Shown in pieces: positions 26,588 to 34,571 of a DNA stretch of 64,000 bases; position 1 is the stretch's first letter; every line of letters begins with the position of its first letter. The DNA comes from Mangrovimicrobium sediminis (lineage in GTDB: Bacteria > Pseudomonadota > Gammaproteobacteria > Pseudomonadales > Halieaceae), in NCBI RefSeq assembly GCF_004745945.1, contig NZ_SRLE01000013.1, positions 62,001 through 126,000 on the forward strand, in the 5' to 3' direction. The notes beneath the pieces were generated by a model that saw only the letters and a program-made list of their open reading frames with translations, made no database searches and was not told the origin of the DNA. The position numbers were made by a program, and so were the translations under genes.

Positions 26588-27355
26588 ATGTCCCGAGACG
26601 AAATCGACCACATCCCCTCCATCGTGCCCACCCGCGACATCGACCAGCCGACTCGTCCGCGCAGCGGCGGCAGCGCCTCGCGCGGGTCGACACGGGCCCC
26701 GGCGGGCAAACCGCCGGCCAAGGGCGGCAGTGGTCTTCTCGCCCGCCTGTTCATCACGGTCGCGCTGGTCGTGGCGGCGGTCGCCTGCGCCTGGGCCTGG
26801 CAGTTGCAGCAGCAATTGGTAAGCGCGCAGTCTTCGCTCGAAGACTACGCCGGCCGCATCGCCGACCTGGAGGCGCGGCTTTCGGATACGGACGAGGGCA
26901 TGAACGAGAACGCCGCGGTACAGGCGGCCAAGATTCGCGAACTCGACTCGGAAGTGCGCAAGCTGTGGGACAACGTCTGGAAGCAGACCAAGGAGCGCCT
27001 GGCCACCCTGGAAGTCGCCAGCAAGTCCCAGGCGGGCAAGGTGGCGGCCAACGAAAAAACGGTCGGCGCACTGCAAGCCAAGGTCTCCGGCGCGGAGAGC
27101 GACCTGAAAAAACTCAACAGCGTGGCCGGCGACCTGTCGCGCCTCGCGGCCAGCGCCAAGACCAACCAGGCGGAGGTGGAGCGCGTCGCCGATGCCCTCA
27201 ACCGCCTCGAACTGGATCTGGCCAAGCTCAACCGGCAGGTGGAGAGCAACGCCGAGGGCATCAAGTCCACGGATGCGTTCCGCCGGCAGGTGAACAGCAG
27301 TATCAACAACATCGAGGCCTCGATTCGGGCGCTGCAGGCTCAGCCTTCGCTTTGA
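26588..27355 (+). CDS. Single-pass membrane protein with a long periplasmic coiled coil
   Basis: 255 residues. A cytoplasmic, Pro/Arg/Gly-rich N-terminus of about 50 residues (IVPTRDIDQPTRP) is followed by one membrane segment (LFITVALVVAAVACAWAWQL). A coiled coil of about 170 residues follows, with heptads such as LEDYAGRIADLEARL and LNRLELDLAKLNRQVES. The topology resembles cell-envelope scaffold proteins. The family is unknown to me. The ATG at 26588 lies 30 bp inside an alternative TTG start and has no clear Shine-Dalgarno. It ends at the second repeat island. Confidence 0.72.
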   Translation: MSRDEIDHIPSIVPTRDIDQPTRPRSGGSASRGSTRAPAGKPPAKGGSGLLARLFITVALVVAAVACAWAWQLQQQLVSAQSSLEDYAGRIADLEARLSDTDEGMNENAAVQAAKIRELDSEVRKLWDNVWKQTKERLATLEVASKSQAGKVAANEKTVGALQAKVSGAESDLKKLNSVAGDLSRLAASAKTNQAEVERVADALNRLELDLAKLNRQVESNAEGIKSTDAFRRQVNSSINNIEASIRALQAQPSL

Positions 27356-27534
27356 GTGCGGCCGTCTGGGGAGAGCTACCTTGACCGGCCACTCCTGAAC
27401 CGGTTCGCCAGCCCGTCTCTGGGTGGCACTGTCTCGATTTTTCCATCGGTCTACTGATAGCGAACAGGCGGTTGATCCACGATTGATCGCCGTCTTGCGA
27501 GATGGTGATGTTGGATCGGGTATGGATCGCCGAC

Positions 27535-27644
27535 CCGAAGCACGGTCAGCCCCGCCCGGGAACCGCAAAAGCGCCGTCCATGGCAGCTCGGCCTCGGCCA
27601 TCCATGGCCTCGGACGTTCCCGCGCGGGGCTGACCGCGCTTCGG
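27535..27644 (-). repeat. Variable-arm hairpin family, copy C
   Basis: Arms 27535-27563 and 27616-27644 pair over 29 bp with two mismatches. They enclose the 52-nt core in minus orientation (27564-27615). Read on the minus strand the core differs from copies B and D by one base (ATGGAC for ATGGAT in the second small hairpin). Junctions are GGGAAC and GTTCCC. Confidence 0.95.
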
Positions 27645-27680
27645 TCCTACCATCGGACTCCTGGTTGAGTTTTACGCTCG

Positions 27681-27725
27681 TTCTCGACCTTCTCGACCTT
27701 CTCGACCTTCTCGACCTTCTCGATC
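27681..27725 (+). repeat. 9-bp tandem repeat, five units
   Basis: The unit TTCTCGACC is repeated five times, the last unit being TTCTCGATC. Confidence 0.95.
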
Positions 27726-27861
27726 TGGAACTTGCACGCCTATTCGGGACGGTGTCATTCGCGATGGCCAAACTGTGTTCGTCGCGTCCCTCTGTCTGTT
27801 GAGATTATCCCCGCCGATTGAGCCGTGCTTCCATTTCGTCGGCAGGGAATACACCGGAACC

Positions 27862-27977
27862 GGCCAGTGAACGCTGTCGCCGGATTCAGGAACGTCCGAG
27901 GCCATGGATGGCCGAGGCCGAGCTGCCATGGATGGCGCTTTTGCGGTTCCTGAGTCCGGCGACAGCGTTCACTGGCC
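27862..27977 (+). repeat. Variable-arm hairpin family, copy D
   Basis: Arms 27862-27893 and 27946-27977 pair over 32 bp with a single T-G wobble. The 52-nt core (27894-27945) is identical to that of copy B, although the arms are unrelated in sequence to copy B. Junctions are GGAAC and GTTCC. Confidence 0.96.
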
Positions 27978-28130
27978 TGCAGCAAGCCCAACTAGACCTC
28001 ACAACAAGCACGCCCCTCGACGCAGTGGGTCTCACCCCGCCAGCGAGCCACATCCAGCGCAACCCGCAACAGAACGAGAAGCCCCCGAAGCCCTGACCGA
28101 ATCGGGTCTTTCCCCCACGTTTCGTCGGTG

Positions 28131-28136
28131 TACAAT
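28131..28136 (+). promoter_or_regulatory. Candidate -10 box of the fumarase gene
   Basis: TACAAT lies 40 bp before the ATG. The -35 region (TTTCCC, 16 bp upstream) is weak. Confidence 0.4.
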
Positions 28137-28175
28137 ACGATCCCCGTTGTGATCCCCGCTTGAAGGAACCCCGCA

Positions 28176-29699
28176 ATGACCATGATCCGCCAGGATGATT
28201 TCATCGACAGTGTCGCCGACGCGCTGCAGTTCATCTCCTATTACCACCCCAAGGACTTCATCGACGCCGTCCACGAGGCCTGGCAGAAAGAGCTGAACCC
28301 CGCCGCGAAAGACGCCATGGCGCAGATCCTGATCAACTCGCGCATGTGCGCCGAGGGGCACCGCCCGATCTGCCAGGATACCGGCATCGTCACCGTGTTC
28401 CTGAAGATCGGCATGAACGTGCAGTGGGACGCGACGATGAGCGTTGCGGACATGGTTAACGAGGGTGTGCGCCGCGCTTACCTCAACCCCGACAACGTGC
28501 TGCGTGCGTCGATCCTCGACGACCCCGCCGGTGCGCGCAAAAACACGAAGGACAACACCCCGGCCGTGATCCACATGGAGGTCGTCGAGGGCGATACGGT
28601 GGACGTGCAGGTGGCGGCCAAGGGCGGCGGCTCCGAGAACAAGTCGAAGATGGCCATGCTCAACCCGTCGGACAGCATCGTCGACTGGGTGCTGAAGACC
28701 GTGCCGACCATGGGCGCCGGCTGGTGCCCGCCGGGCATGCTCGGTATCGGCATCGGCGGCACCGCGGAGAAGGCCGCGGTGATGGCCAAGGAAGCGCTGA
28801 TGGAGCCCATCGACATCCACGAACTGCGCGAGCGCGGCCCCTCCAGCCGGGCCGAGGAACTGCGCCTGGAACTGATGGAGAAGGTCAACAAGCTGGGCAT
28901 CGGTGCCCAGGGCCTGGGCGGCCTGACCACGGTGCTGGACGTGAAAATCATGGACTACCCGACCCACGCGGCCTCGCTGCCGGTGGCGATGATCCCCAAC
29001 TGCGCCGCCACCCGCCACGCGCACTTTGTGCTCGACGGTTCCGGCCCGGCGCTGCAGACGCCGCCGAGCCTGGATGACTGGCCGGACATCACCTGGGAAG
29101 TGGGCGAGGGCACCCGCCGCGTCAACCTGGATACGGTGACCGCCGAGGAAGCCGCCCAGTGGCAGCCGGGTGACACGCTGCTGCTCTCCGGCAAGATGCT
29201 CACCGGCCGCGATGCGGCGCACAAGAAGATGAAGGAACTGATCGAGTCCGGCGAGGGCCTGCCCGAGGGCGTGGACCTCAAGGGCCGGTTCATTTACTAC
29301 GTCGGCCCGGTCGACCCGGTGCGCGACGAGGTGGTCGGCCCGGCCGGCCCCACCACGTCCACCCGCATGGACAAGTTCACCGACTTCATCCTCGAGCACA
29401 CCGGCCTGCTGGGCATGATCGGCAAGGCCGAGCGCGGCCCCACCGGCGTCGAGGCGATCAAGAAGCACAAGGCGGTCTACCTGATGGCCGTCGGCGGCGC
29501 CGCCTACCTGGTGTCCAAGGCGATTACCGGCGCGAAGGTCGTGGCTTTCCCGGAACTGGGCATGGAAGCGATCTACGAGTTCGAGGTCAAGGACATGCCG
29601 GTGAGCGTGGCGGTGGACGTCAACGGTACCTCGGTGCACGAGGTCGGCCCGAAAATCTGGGCGGCGAAAATCGAGGAACAGGCGCTCGAGGTGATCTGA
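28176..29699 (+). CDS. fumA: Class I fumarate hydratase (iron-sulfur)
   Basis: 507 residues containing both the alpha and beta domains of class I fumarase in one chain. It interconverts fumarate and malate in the citric acid cycle. Likely [4Fe-4S] ligands are Cys66 (PICQDTG), Cys184 (GWCPPG) and Cys276 (IPNCAATRH). The beta part has LTGRDAAHKKM, the IYYVGPVDP strand and GPAGPTTSTRMD. AGGA eight bases upstream supports the ATG at 28176; a second ATG two codons later is possible. It is a single-gene unit 4 bp before sbcB, so the two may be co-transcribed. Symbol by family, not by orthology to a particular E. coli paralogue. Confidence 0.93.
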   Translation: MTMIRQDDFIDSVADALQFISYYHPKDFIDAVHEAWQKELNPAAKDAMAQILINSRMCAEGHRPICQDTGIVTVFLKIGMNVQWDATMSVADMVNEGVRRAYLNPDNVLRASILDDPAGARKNTKDNTPAVIHMEVVEGDTVDVQVAAKGGGSENKSKMAMLNPSDSIVDWVLKTVPTMGAGWCPPGMLGIGIGGTAEKAAVMAKEALMEPIDIHELRERGPSSRAEELRLELMEKVNKLGIGAQGLGGLTTVLDVKIMDYPTHAASLPVAMIPNCAATRHAHFVLDGSGPALQTPPSLDDWPDITWEVGEGTRRVNLDTVTAEEAAQWQPGDTLLLSGKMLTGRDAAHKKMKELIESGEGLPEGVDLKGRFIYYVGPVDPVRDEVVGPAGPTTSTRMDKFTDFILEHTGLLGMIGKAERGPTGVEAIKKHKAVYLMAVGGAAYLVSKAITGAKVVAFPELGMEAIYEFEVKDMPVSVAVDVNGTSVHEVGPKIWAAKIEEQALEVI

Positions 29700-29703
29700 G
29701 CGC

Positions 29704-31155
29704 GTGTCGGCCCCGACCTTCTACTGGCACGATTACGAGACCTTCGGGGCTGACCCTTCCCGCGACCGCCCGGTGCAGTTTGCCGGGTTGCGCACGGACA
29801 TGGACCTCAACCCTGTTGGCGAGCCGCTGGTCATCTACGCGCGTCCGGCCAACGACTACCTGCCGCATCCCCAAGCCTGTTTGATCACCGGTATCACGCC
29901 GCAGGAGGCGCTGGAAAAGGGTGTGCCGGAGAGCGAATTCATTCGCCAGGTGCACGCCGAGCTGGCGCGCCCGGGCACCTGCGGAGTGGGCTACAACTCC
30001 CTGCGCTTCGATGACGAGGTCACTCGCTACACCCTGTACCGCAACTTCTACGATCCCTACGCCCGCGAGTACCAGCACGGCAATTCGCGCTGGGACATCA
30101 TCGACATGCTGCGCGCCTGCCAGGCCCTGCGCCCGGACGGCATCGCGTGGCCGCTGCGCGAGGACGGCCTGCCCAGCTTTCGCCTGGAAGAACTGACCCA
30201 CGCCAACGGCATCGAGCACGCCAGCGCCCACGACGCGCTATCGGACGTCGAGGCGACCATCGCCATGGCGCGACTGGTGCGCGAGAAGCAGCCGAAACTG
30301 TTCGACTACGTGCTGAACAGCCGGGACAAGCAGTCGGTGGCGGCGATGCTGGACATCGCGGCGATGAAGCCGGTACTGCATGTGTCCGGCATGTTTGGCG
30401 CTGCGCGCAGCCACACGGCGTTGATCGCGCCGCTGGCCATGCACCCGAAAAACCGCAACGAGGTGATCTGCGCCGACCTGATGGCCGATCCCACCCTGCT
30501 GATCGAGGGTTCGCCCGACGAGATTCGCGAGCGCCTGTTCGCGCCGGCCGCTACGCTGGCAGAGGGCGAGGAGCGGCCCGGACTAAAAAGTGTACACACC
30601 AATCGCTGTCCGCTATTGGTCACGGCAAAGATGGCGGACCCGGCCACCGCTGAGCGCCTCGGCCTGTCCGGCGAGCAGTGTCGCGCCCACCTCGCGGCCC
30701 TGCGCGAGTACCGTGACCGCGACCCCAAGGCGTTCACCCACAAGTTCCAGGCGATCTACGCCGAGCGCAGCTTCGAGCCGATCAGCGACCCGGACCGCAT
30801 GCTCTACAGCGGCGGCTTTTTCCCCGATGCTGATCGCAAGCTGATGCAGCAGGTTGTCGACTGCAGCCCACAGGACCTCGCCGAGCGCAGCTTCCCCTTT
30901 GTCGATGCGCGCCTGCCGGAGATGCTGTTCCGCTACCGCGCGCGCAACTATCCGGAGAGTCTTACCCCGGAAGAGCGCGCCCAGTGGGAGGAGTTTCGCT
31001 TCCAACGCCTGACCGACCCGGAGGCGAGTGGAGCGCTGTGCATGGAGGCATTCCAGGAACTCATCGAGCAGCTGCTGGAATCCGGCGAGTTGTCCGCAGC
31101 GCAGGAACAGGTCCTGCACCAGTTACTGGACTACGGGGACACGCTGCTCGCGTGA
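29704..31155 (+). CDS. sbcB: Exodeoxyribonuclease I
   Basis: 483 residues (E. coli 475). A processive 3'-5' exonuclease on single-stranded DNA, acting in mismatch repair and recombination. The DEDDh exonuclease motif I is WHDYETFGAD, with Asp10 and Glu12; later motifs include GYNSLRFDDEVTRY and HASAHDALSDVEATI. The SH3-like and helical C-terminal regions contain HTNRCPLLV and RYRARNYPESLTPEE, typical of ExoI. The start is GTG at 29704, close after fumA. Confidence 0.96.
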   Translation: MSAPTFYWHDYETFGADPSRDRPVQFAGLRTDMDLNPVGEPLVIYARPANDYLPHPQACLITGITPQEALEKGVPESEFIRQVHAELARPGTCGVGYNSLRFDDEVTRYTLYRNFYDPYAREYQHGNSRWDIIDMLRACQALRPDGIAWPLREDGLPSFRLEELTHANGIEHASAHDALSDVEATIAMARLVREKQPKLFDYVLNSRDKQSVAAMLDIAAMKPVLHVSGMFGAARSHTALIAPLAMHPKNRNEVICADLMADPTLLIEGSPDEIRERLFAPAATLAEGEERPGLKSVHTNRCPLLVTAKMADPATAERLGLSGEQCRAHLAALREYRDRDPKAFTHKFQAIYAERSFEPISDPDRMLYSGGFFPDADRKLMQQVVDCSPQDLAERSFPFVDARLPEMLFRYRARNYPESLTPEERAQWEEFRFQRLTDPEASGALCMEAFQELIEQLLESGELSAAQEQVLHQLLDYGDTLLA

Positions 31156-31177
31156 CCTCGCGCGCACGGCGCCCGGA

Positions 31178-33127
31178 TCACGGATTCCCTTCGATGAAAC
31201 TCGCCAGTTCGGCCATCGCGTCGCTGCGCAGTACGTTGCGTGCCGCCGCCTGGCTGCCGTAAATGCTGATATGGCCGCCGTCCCAGGAGTAGGGTACGCC
31301 GTCGGCTGACAGTACCTGTCCGCATGTCGTGTCGTCCGCGAACAGGGATTCCCGGTCGAGGAAGTAAACCCGCTCATTGCCTGCGGCGAGCTTGCGCAGT
31401 GCAAAATTGGCTTTCTCCGCCAGCGGTTCGTCCGCAGATGCCTGCGGTGTTCCGTACCGGTAGACTGCGCGCAGTACGGAGGGACGCGTGAGCGCCGGGG
31501 GTTGGGCCATGATGATGACCTGTATGCCGTGCTCCCCGGCAAGCACCGAGACCAATTCGTGGACCTCGTGCATGAGACCTTTTTGCTCGAGCATGCTCCA
31601 GACAGCCGAAATGACCACGACGCGATACTGGTCGAGATGGTCAGCCACGTATGCCCGGTTCTGCAGGCATTGCTCCCGCGCCCGGGTGGGATTGGGCCAC
31701 CAGAAGGATTCAGTGAAGCTGGGGTGGCACCAGTTTGTCGTAATCACGTCCACGCCGTGGGAGAGTTCCTTGCCCAGCGTGTCCCAGAAAGGTTCGTACA
31801 TACCCGCGAAGGAATCGCCGAACAGCAGGATATCGGACGCGCCGTCCTGCGCCCCGAGTTTGCATTGCAAGCCCGCTTCGCCGACCTCGAGTGCGGTGTT
31901 CGTATCGACACTGTAAAAACACCAGCCATTGGCGCGCGCCGGCAGGTCGAAGGTGGCGCTGGTCAGCGGTTGCCTGAGTTCAAAACGCCCCTCGAACCCA
32001 TCGCTCCTGATCGCGAGCCACCCAAATGCCGCGAGTATCACGGCGCCGCCGGCGGACACCAGCCACACCGTCCGATTGGAGATGCGCGCCCTGTTTCTGA
32101 AAGGTTGTTCGACGAATCGCCAGCTGAGATAAGCGAGGCCGAGCGACACGGCGAAGGCCCCGAACATCAGCGCGCCCGACTCGCGCCACAGGGTCTGCTG
32201 CCGCGCAAAGGCGTACACCGGCTGGTGCCACAGGTACGCGCTGTAGCTGATCAAACCGATGCCGACGAACCACCGGTTGGAGAGCAAGCGGTACGCGAGC
32301 GTCCCGGGCTGGGCGCAGGCGATGAGCAGCGCGGTACCGAGGACGGGAACTGCCGCCCACAGACCAGGAAAGGGCGTGTGCTTGTCGTAGGCGAATATCG
32401 GTATCGCGGTGAGCAGCAGCCCCAGCAAGCTGAGGCTGCCGTTGTGTCGGGCGATCCAGCGCAGGCTATGCGGCCAGTCCCGGCGTGCGTAGAGCAGAGC
32501 CACCACGGAGCCGGTAAGGAGTTCCCAGGCGCGGGTCGGCAGCAGGTAATAGGTCGCGGTCGGTTTGTGGTACGCGCCCCAGTGCGAAATCGCAAGGCTG
32601 CCCGCCAGCAGTAGTAGCACCAGGTGAAGAATCCAGCGTTGTGCGAATTTGTACAGCGCCATGAGCAGTACAGGAATGACGAGGTAGTACTGCTCCTCCA
32701 CCGCGAGGCTCCAGGTGTGCAGCAGCGGTTTCAGTTCGGCCGCCTGGTCGAAGTAATCCGACTGCATCCACAGGGTGAGGTTGGAGAAAAAGCCGACGAC
32801 GCCGATCAGGTTCTGTCCGAAATCGACGAAATCCGCTGGTATCAGCAGGAACCACGCCGGCAGGATGGCGGCGAAGAGGATGGTGTACAGCGCGGGAAGA
32901 ATGCGGCGGGCGCGGCGTTCGTAGAAACCACTGTAGCTGAACTTCCTGCCTGCGATCTCCCGGTAGATGATGGCGGTCATGAGAAAACCGCTGATCACGA
33001 AGAAAATATCGACGCCGACGTAGCCTCCGGGGAACGGGCCGAGGCCCGCGTGGAACAGCATCACCGGAATTACGGCGACCGCCCGGAGTCCGTCGATTTC
33101 GGGCCTGTACTTCACGCTGTCGGACAT
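31178..33127 (-). CDS. Acyltransferase-3/SGNH fusion (O-acetyltransferase)
   Basis: 649 residues. The N-terminal acyltransferase-3 domain (about 1-380) has YRPEIDGLRAVAVIPVMLFHAG with the conserved His, RRARRILPALY, and about ten membrane segments. The C-terminal periplasmic SGNH domain has block I FGDSFAG near residue 437 and block V WDGGH near 617. Fusions of this kind transfer acetyl groups to cell-surface polysaccharide or lipopolysaccharide. The ATG at 33127 follows an AGGT; an upstream extension would be Pro-rich. It is the first gene (from the left) of the accessory block, with no glycan genes beside it. Confidence 0.9.
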   Translation of the reverse strand: MSDSVKYRPEIDGLRAVAVIPVMLFHAGLGPFPGGYVGVDIFFVISGFLMTAIIYREIAGRKFSYSGFYERRARRILPALYTILFAAILPAWFLLIPADFVDFGQNLIGVVGFFSNLTLWMQSDYFDQAAELKPLLHTWSLAVEEQYYLVIPVLLMALYKFAQRWILHLVLLLLAGSLAISHWGAYHKPTATYYLLPTRAWELLTGSVVALLYARRDWPHSLRWIARHNGSLSLLGLLLTAIPIFAYDKHTPFPGLWAAVPVLGTALLIACAQPGTLAYRLLSNRWFVGIGLISYSAYLWHQPVYAFARQQTLWRESGALMFGAFAVSLGLAYLSWRFVEQPFRNRARISNRTVWLVSAGGAVILAAFGWLAIRSDGFEGRFELRQPLTSATFDLPARANGWCFYSVDTNTALEVGEAGLQCKLGAQDGASDILLFGDSFAGMYEPFWDTLGKELSHGVDVITTNWCHPSFTESFWWPNPTRAREQCLQNRAYVADHLDQYRVVVISAVWSMLEQKGLMHEVHELVSVLAGEHGIQVIIMAQPPALTRPSVLRAVYRYGTPQASADEPLAEKANFALRKLAAGNERVYFLDRESLFADDTTCGQVLSADGVPYSWDGGHISIYGSQAAARNVLRSDAMAELASFIEGNP

Positions 33128-33372
33128 TCGGAGACCTGTCGAGCCGTTTGCTGGGAGCGCGCTGGGCGGCGCTGGAGGACGACTTTCTGTATACAGCATC
33201 GCACCTGGGCGCGACAGAGCCTCAATGAGCTATACCGCGGGGCACGGTCACGCCGAACAATTCAGGGTTGCTGCAAGAGCGCTCCGTGTCTGTGTGCGGC
33301 GCGGAGCTCGCGCTTCGGGCACCGGCGTCGGGTGCGGGCCGGTCTTCCCGGTGAGTTTCGTCACCAGGTCCA

Positions 33373-34569
33373 TTAGCGGCTTTTTACGCCCATGCCCTCT
33401 GCAAGCGCCTTGTCGGGGTGAGTGATAACCATCTCCCCTTCTGTCAGGCCGCCCAGGACCTGTGCCGAGAGCCCGTTTCGCTGCCCGACGTCGACCTGGC
33501 GTTGTCTTGCCCTGTCGTCGTCTACGACGAACAGCGCCCACAGGTCGCCGATACGAAACAGGGCGCTGGCGGGGACCTGTAACACGTCGTCCATTTCCCA
33601 GAGGATGAAGCGCGAGTCGACCCGGTAGCCATCGCCCAGGGTTTGCCATTGCGCGGGGTCGGAGGTGATGTCGGAGATGATCAGCACGCGTTGTTCTTCC
33701 ACGCCGAGGGCGGAAATCTTGGTGAAGCCGACCGGCTCCACGCGCCGCACCTGGCCGACAAGCGGTGCCTCGCCACCCCAGCGTTCGTAGAGAACGGACA
33801 TGCCCGGCCTGATTTTCACCGCATCCGGGGAGAGCACATCAGTCTCGATTTCCAGCGAGCGGGTGTCGCCGATCTCCATCAGGGGCTGGCTGGGACTGAT
33901 CACACCCTCACATTCCTGGTAGATCTTGAGGATGCTGCCGGTAATGGGCGCGAGTACCTGCACCACGTCCTCAGGGTTTGAGGATTTCTCCCCGGCGTGG
34001 CGCAGGGCCGTGCGCGCGGCCTCGAGTTCGTGGTTGGCGACGTCCTCGGCGAACCGGGCCGAGCGCAGTGCAGCATCGCTGCTGCGTTTGAAGGCCTCGG
34101 CCTGATCCAGCCTTTCTTCCGAGATGTGGCCCTGTTGCACCAGCGGTGCCAGGCGCACAAGTTCCTTCTCGGCCAGGTCGGCCTCGGAAGCGGCGACCTG
34201 GATATTCTCCCGGGCGGCGAGCAATGCCGCCTCCGCCGCAGAGACCCGGGCGCTGGCCTCGGCGCGGCTGCGCGGGTCGAGTGGCTGTGATTGCAGGGGA
34301 TTGATCCTGGCCAACACCTCGCCTTTCTCGATCGGGTCGCCAACGTCCAGGTCGACGCGACAGACAGTGCCGGCAACCGGCGCGGTGATGACATAGCGGT
34401 CGATCACCCGGGTCCTGCCTTCCTCCTGGATACTGACCTGCATCGGCGCGCGACTCGCCACGGCGATGTCGACCAGTCGCGGCTGGGGCCGGAAGCCATA
34501 CGCCAGCGCCGCCACGATGGCCAGCAACACAGCCAGCCAGGTGAGGCGTCTTTGCCATTGTACGTTCAT
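33373..34569 (-). CDS. HlyD/MFP-family periplasmic adaptor
   Basis: 398 residues. One N-terminal membrane segment (LTWLAVLLAIVAALAYGF) precedes the periplasmic part. A lipoyl-like half motif, YVITAPVAGTVCRVDLDVGDPIEKGEVLARI, is followed by a helical hairpin (about 100-195) and the second half QVLAPITGSILKIYQECEGVISPSQPLMEIGD. Beta-barrel and membrane-proximal domains follow. It lies 2 bp after the ABC permease gene, so it likely forms a MacAB-like tripartite exporter with it. Its last codons fall in a 32-bp stretch resembling the methyltransferase gene (see findings). Confidence 0.9.
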   Translation of the reverse strand: MNVQWQRRLTWLAVLLAIVAALAYGFRPQPRLVDIAVASRAPMQVSIQEEGRTRVIDRYVITAPVAGTVCRVDLDVGDPIEKGEVLARINPLQSQPLDPRSRAEASARVSAAEAALLAARENIQVAASEADLAEKELVRLAPLVQQGHISEERLDQAEAFKRSSDAALRSARFAEDVANHELEAARTALRHAGEKSSNPEDVVQVLAPITGSILKIYQECEGVISPSQPLMEIGDTRSLEIETDVLSPDAVKIRPGMSVLYERWGGEAPLVGQVRRVEPVGFTKISALGVEEQRVLIISDITSDPAQWQTLGDGYRVDSRFILWEMDDVLQVPASALFRIGDLWALFVVDDDRARQRQVDVGQRNGLSAQVLGGLTEGEMVITHPDKALAEGMGVKSR

Positions 34570-34571
34570 CG

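Larger units (their letters stand above)
27356..28175. repeat. Repeat island 2, upstream of the fumarase gene
   Basis: An 820-bp stretch without a credible gene. It contains hairpin copies C and D in opposite orientation, a 9-bp tandem array, and, at its right end, the putative fumarase promoter. Short frames across it encode repeat-derived peptides only. Confidence 0.85.

Noticed and set aside
27535-27977. Insertion sequence bounded by copies C and D
   Set aside because: The space between them has no transposase and only a 9-bp array; it could be a non-autonomous unit, but no terminal direct repeats are seen.
33248-33649. Separate gene with methyltransferase-like KPLMDLVTKLT
   Set aside because: The similarity covers only about 11 codons and overlaps the HlyD 3' end in another frame; better seen as a remnant.
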